In this document: positions 62,763 to 64,000 of the stretch, in pieces
Layout of the letters: the number at the start of each line of letters is the position of its first letter
Position numbering within the stretch: the stretch's first letter is position 1
Assembly (NCBI RefSeq): GCF_011493005.1
Contig: NZ_CP049156.1
Location: 124,001 to 188,000 of the forward strand
DNA: 64,000 nucleotides
Origin: Caballeronia sp. SBC1
GTDB lineage: Bacteria; Pseudomonadota; Gammaproteobacteria; Burkholderiales; Burkholderiaceae
Reading direction: 5' to 3'
Made by a program: the position numbers and the translations under genes
The notes under the pieces: model-generated
Told to the model about the DNA's origin: nothing
Database searches by the model: none
The model's input: only the letters and a program-made list of their open reading frames with translations

Positions 62763-63956
62763 CTAAACCAGCTCAATCCCCATCGCCGTCGCTTCCCCTC
62801 CGCCGATACACAAGCTCGCCACGCCGCGTTTCAATCCGCGCTGACGCAACGCGCCGATCAAGGTCACGAGAATCCGCGCGCCCGATGCACCAATCGGATG
62901 TCCCAGCGCGCAAGCGCCGCCGTTGACGTTGACCTTGTCGTGCGGCAAATCGTGTTCCCGCATGGCGGCCATCGCGACGACGGCAAACGCTTCGTTGATC
63001 TCGAACAAATCGACTTCGTTTGCACGCCAGCCGTTCTTATCGAGCAGCTTGCGGATCGCACCGACAGGCGCGGTCGTGAACAACGCTGGTTCCTGCGCGA
63101 AGGTACTGTGCCCGACGACCCGCGCGAGCGGCGTGACACCGAGCCGCTTTGCTGTGGATGCCCGCATCATGACGAGTGCGGCGGCGCCATCGGAGATAGA
63201 CGATGCATTGGCAGCCGTCACCGTGCCGTCTTTCGCGAACGCGGGTTTGAGCGTAGAAATCTTGTCGATATTCGCCTTGAACGGCTGTTCGTCGTGGTCA
63301 ATAACGGTATCGCCCTTGCGACCCGCCACGGTGACCGGTGCAATTTCCCAATCGAACGAACCGTCCTCATTCGCCCGCTTCGCACGGCGCAGCGACTCCA
63401 CCGCAAACGCGTCCTGCGCTTCCCGCGAAAACTTGTACGACCCGGCGCATTGCTCCGCGAACGCACCCATCAGCCGGCCTTTTTCATACGCGTCTTCAAG
63501 GCCATCGAGGAACATATGATCGAGCACCTGACCGTGGCCCATGCGCATGCCGCCACGCGCCTTCGGCAGCAAATACGGCGCGTTGGTCATGCTCTCCATC
63601 CCGCCCGCGACAATCACGTCCGCCGATCCGGCCAGCAGCATGTCGTGCGCGAACATGGCGGCGCGCATACCCGAGCCGCACATCTTGTTGACCGTGGTGC
63701 TGCCAACGGATAGCGGCAGGCCTGCGCCAAGCGCGGCTTGCCGCGCGGGCGCCTGGCCGAGTCCGGCGGGCAGCACGCAGCCCATCACGGCTTCTTCGAT
63801 CTGCTCGGGCTTCAGCCCGGCGCGTTCAACCGCGGCGCGGATTGCCACCGAGCCGAGTTGCGGCGCTGTCACCGTGGCGAAGTCGCCTTGAAAAGCGGCC
63901 ATCGGCGTGCGTACTGCCGACACGATCACCACCGGATCAGTTACGAAATCAGTCAT
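62763..63956 (-). CDS. Acetyl-CoA C-acetyltransferase (thiolase)
   Basis: 397 residues; ATG with AAGGAG 7 bases upstream. Active-site Cys in NKMCGSGMRAAMFA, His in GACALGHPIGASGARI and second Cys in SLCIGGGEATAMG. Size and motifs fit biosynthetic/acetoacetyl-CoA thiolases (AtoB/PhaA-like). It could convert acetoacetyl-CoA, an end product of leucine breakdown, to acetyl-CoA. First gene of the unit, near the window edge. Confidence 0.95.
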   Translation of the reverse strand: MTDFVTDPVVIVSAVRTPMAAFQGDFATVTAPQLGSVAIRAAVERAGLKPEQIEEAVMGCVLPAGLGQAPARQAALGAGLPLSVGSTTVNKMCGSGMRAAMFAHDMLLAGSADVIVAGGMESMTNAPYLLPKARGGMRMGHGQVLDHMFLDGLEDAYEKGRLMGAFAEQCAGSYKFSREAQDAFAVESLRRAKRANEDGSFDWEIAPVTVAGRKGDTVIDHDEQPFKANIDKISTLKPAFAKDGTVTAANASSISDGAAALVMMRASTAKRLGVTPLARVVGHSTFAQEPALFTTAPVGAIRKLLDKNGWRANEVDLFEINEAFAVVAMAAMREHDLPHDKVNVNGGACALGHPIGASGARILVTLIGALRQRGLKRGVASLCIGGGEATAMGIELV

Positions 63957-64000
63957 GTTTCAGCTCCTTGATCACACCTTTCACAATAGCGGGGATATCG

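Noticed and set aside
62166..63713. Plus-strand open frame of 515 codons
   Set aside because: Antisense to the SDR and thiolase genes, which have full catalytic motifs; His/Arg-rich shadow.

Overview
The window looks like a chromosomal segment of a high-GC beta-proteobacterium of the Burkholderia/Paraburkholderia/Caballeronia group. The evidence is the protein families and their order: a trimeric Gram-negative porin, an H-NS-like protein, a fused indolepyruvate oxidoreductase of about 1190 residues, a bioA-bioF-bioD-bioB operon, and an rsmI/yraN/SIS/BON/cytochrome c locus. Genus and species cannot be fixed from the sequence alone. About 63 protein genes and one tRNA-Ala(CGC) are supported. 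No rRNA, CRISPR array, intact insertion sequence or prophage was seen.

Layout. 1-2 kb: two convergent PepSY membrane proteins, one under a good Fur box (iron-linked). 2-10 kb: SrkA-type kinase, MFS exporter, a DUF1295 membrane protein paired with a methyltransferase of the coclaurine N-methyltransferase/CFA type, an amidase and a dienelactone hydrolase. 10-16.6 kb: branched-chain amino-acid binding protein, YbjJ-like MFS, HugZ-like protein, H-NS-like protein, cation diffusion facilitator, Lrp/AsnC regulator. 16.7-23 kb: exonuclease and metallo-hydrolase pair, rlpA behind a long structured leader, rsmI divergent from yraN, SIS protein, double-BON lipoprotein, cytochrome c, tRNA-Ala. 23-31.5 kb: CPA1 Na+/H+ antiporter, EAL protein, fused indolepyruvate oxidoreductase, GST.

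31.5-39.5 kb: two small proteins; a sugar operon lacI - AGE isomerase - PfkB kinase that probably routes mannose through fructose to fructose phosphate; an overlapping triad of acyl-CoA dehydrogenase-like, PIG-L deacetylase and NodS-like methyltransferase; and a YfeH-type symporter. 40-48.7 kb: secreted protein, porin, nitronate monooxygenase, fluoroacetate-dehalogenase-type hydrolase, then a leftward run ghrA - HMG-CoA lyase - YbaK - DUF1289/MaoC fusion - metallo-hydrolase. 49-51.3 kb: RBBP9-like hydrolase, an Sbp sulfate-binding protein without its permease, and a mazEF-type toxin-antitoxin pair with a clear promoter and palindromic operator. 51.4-56.6 kb: biotin operon bioAFDB with a methylglutaconyl-CoA hydratase gene directly upstream.

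56.6-59.3 kb is the one clearly accessory stretch: a very G-rich spacer, a truncated HEPN-like fragment, then two translationally coupled genes of unknown function, the first ending in a symmetric four-cysteine motif. These two genes are the best candidate here for something undescribed. 59.3-64 kb: secreted alpha/beta hydrolase, then an operon thiolase - SDR - GST - YchJ.

Leucine-catabolic steps (methylglutaconyl-CoA hydratase, HMG-CoA lyase, thiolase) are scattered over 46-64 kb. The hydratase sits beside biotin synthesis, which makes sense because the preceding enzyme, methylcrotonyl-CoA carboxylase, needs biotin. Several starts were moved inward from the longest reading frame on the basis of Shine-Dalgarno (SD) sequences and family lengths. 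Functional calls rest on motif reading and recalled family features, not on a database search.
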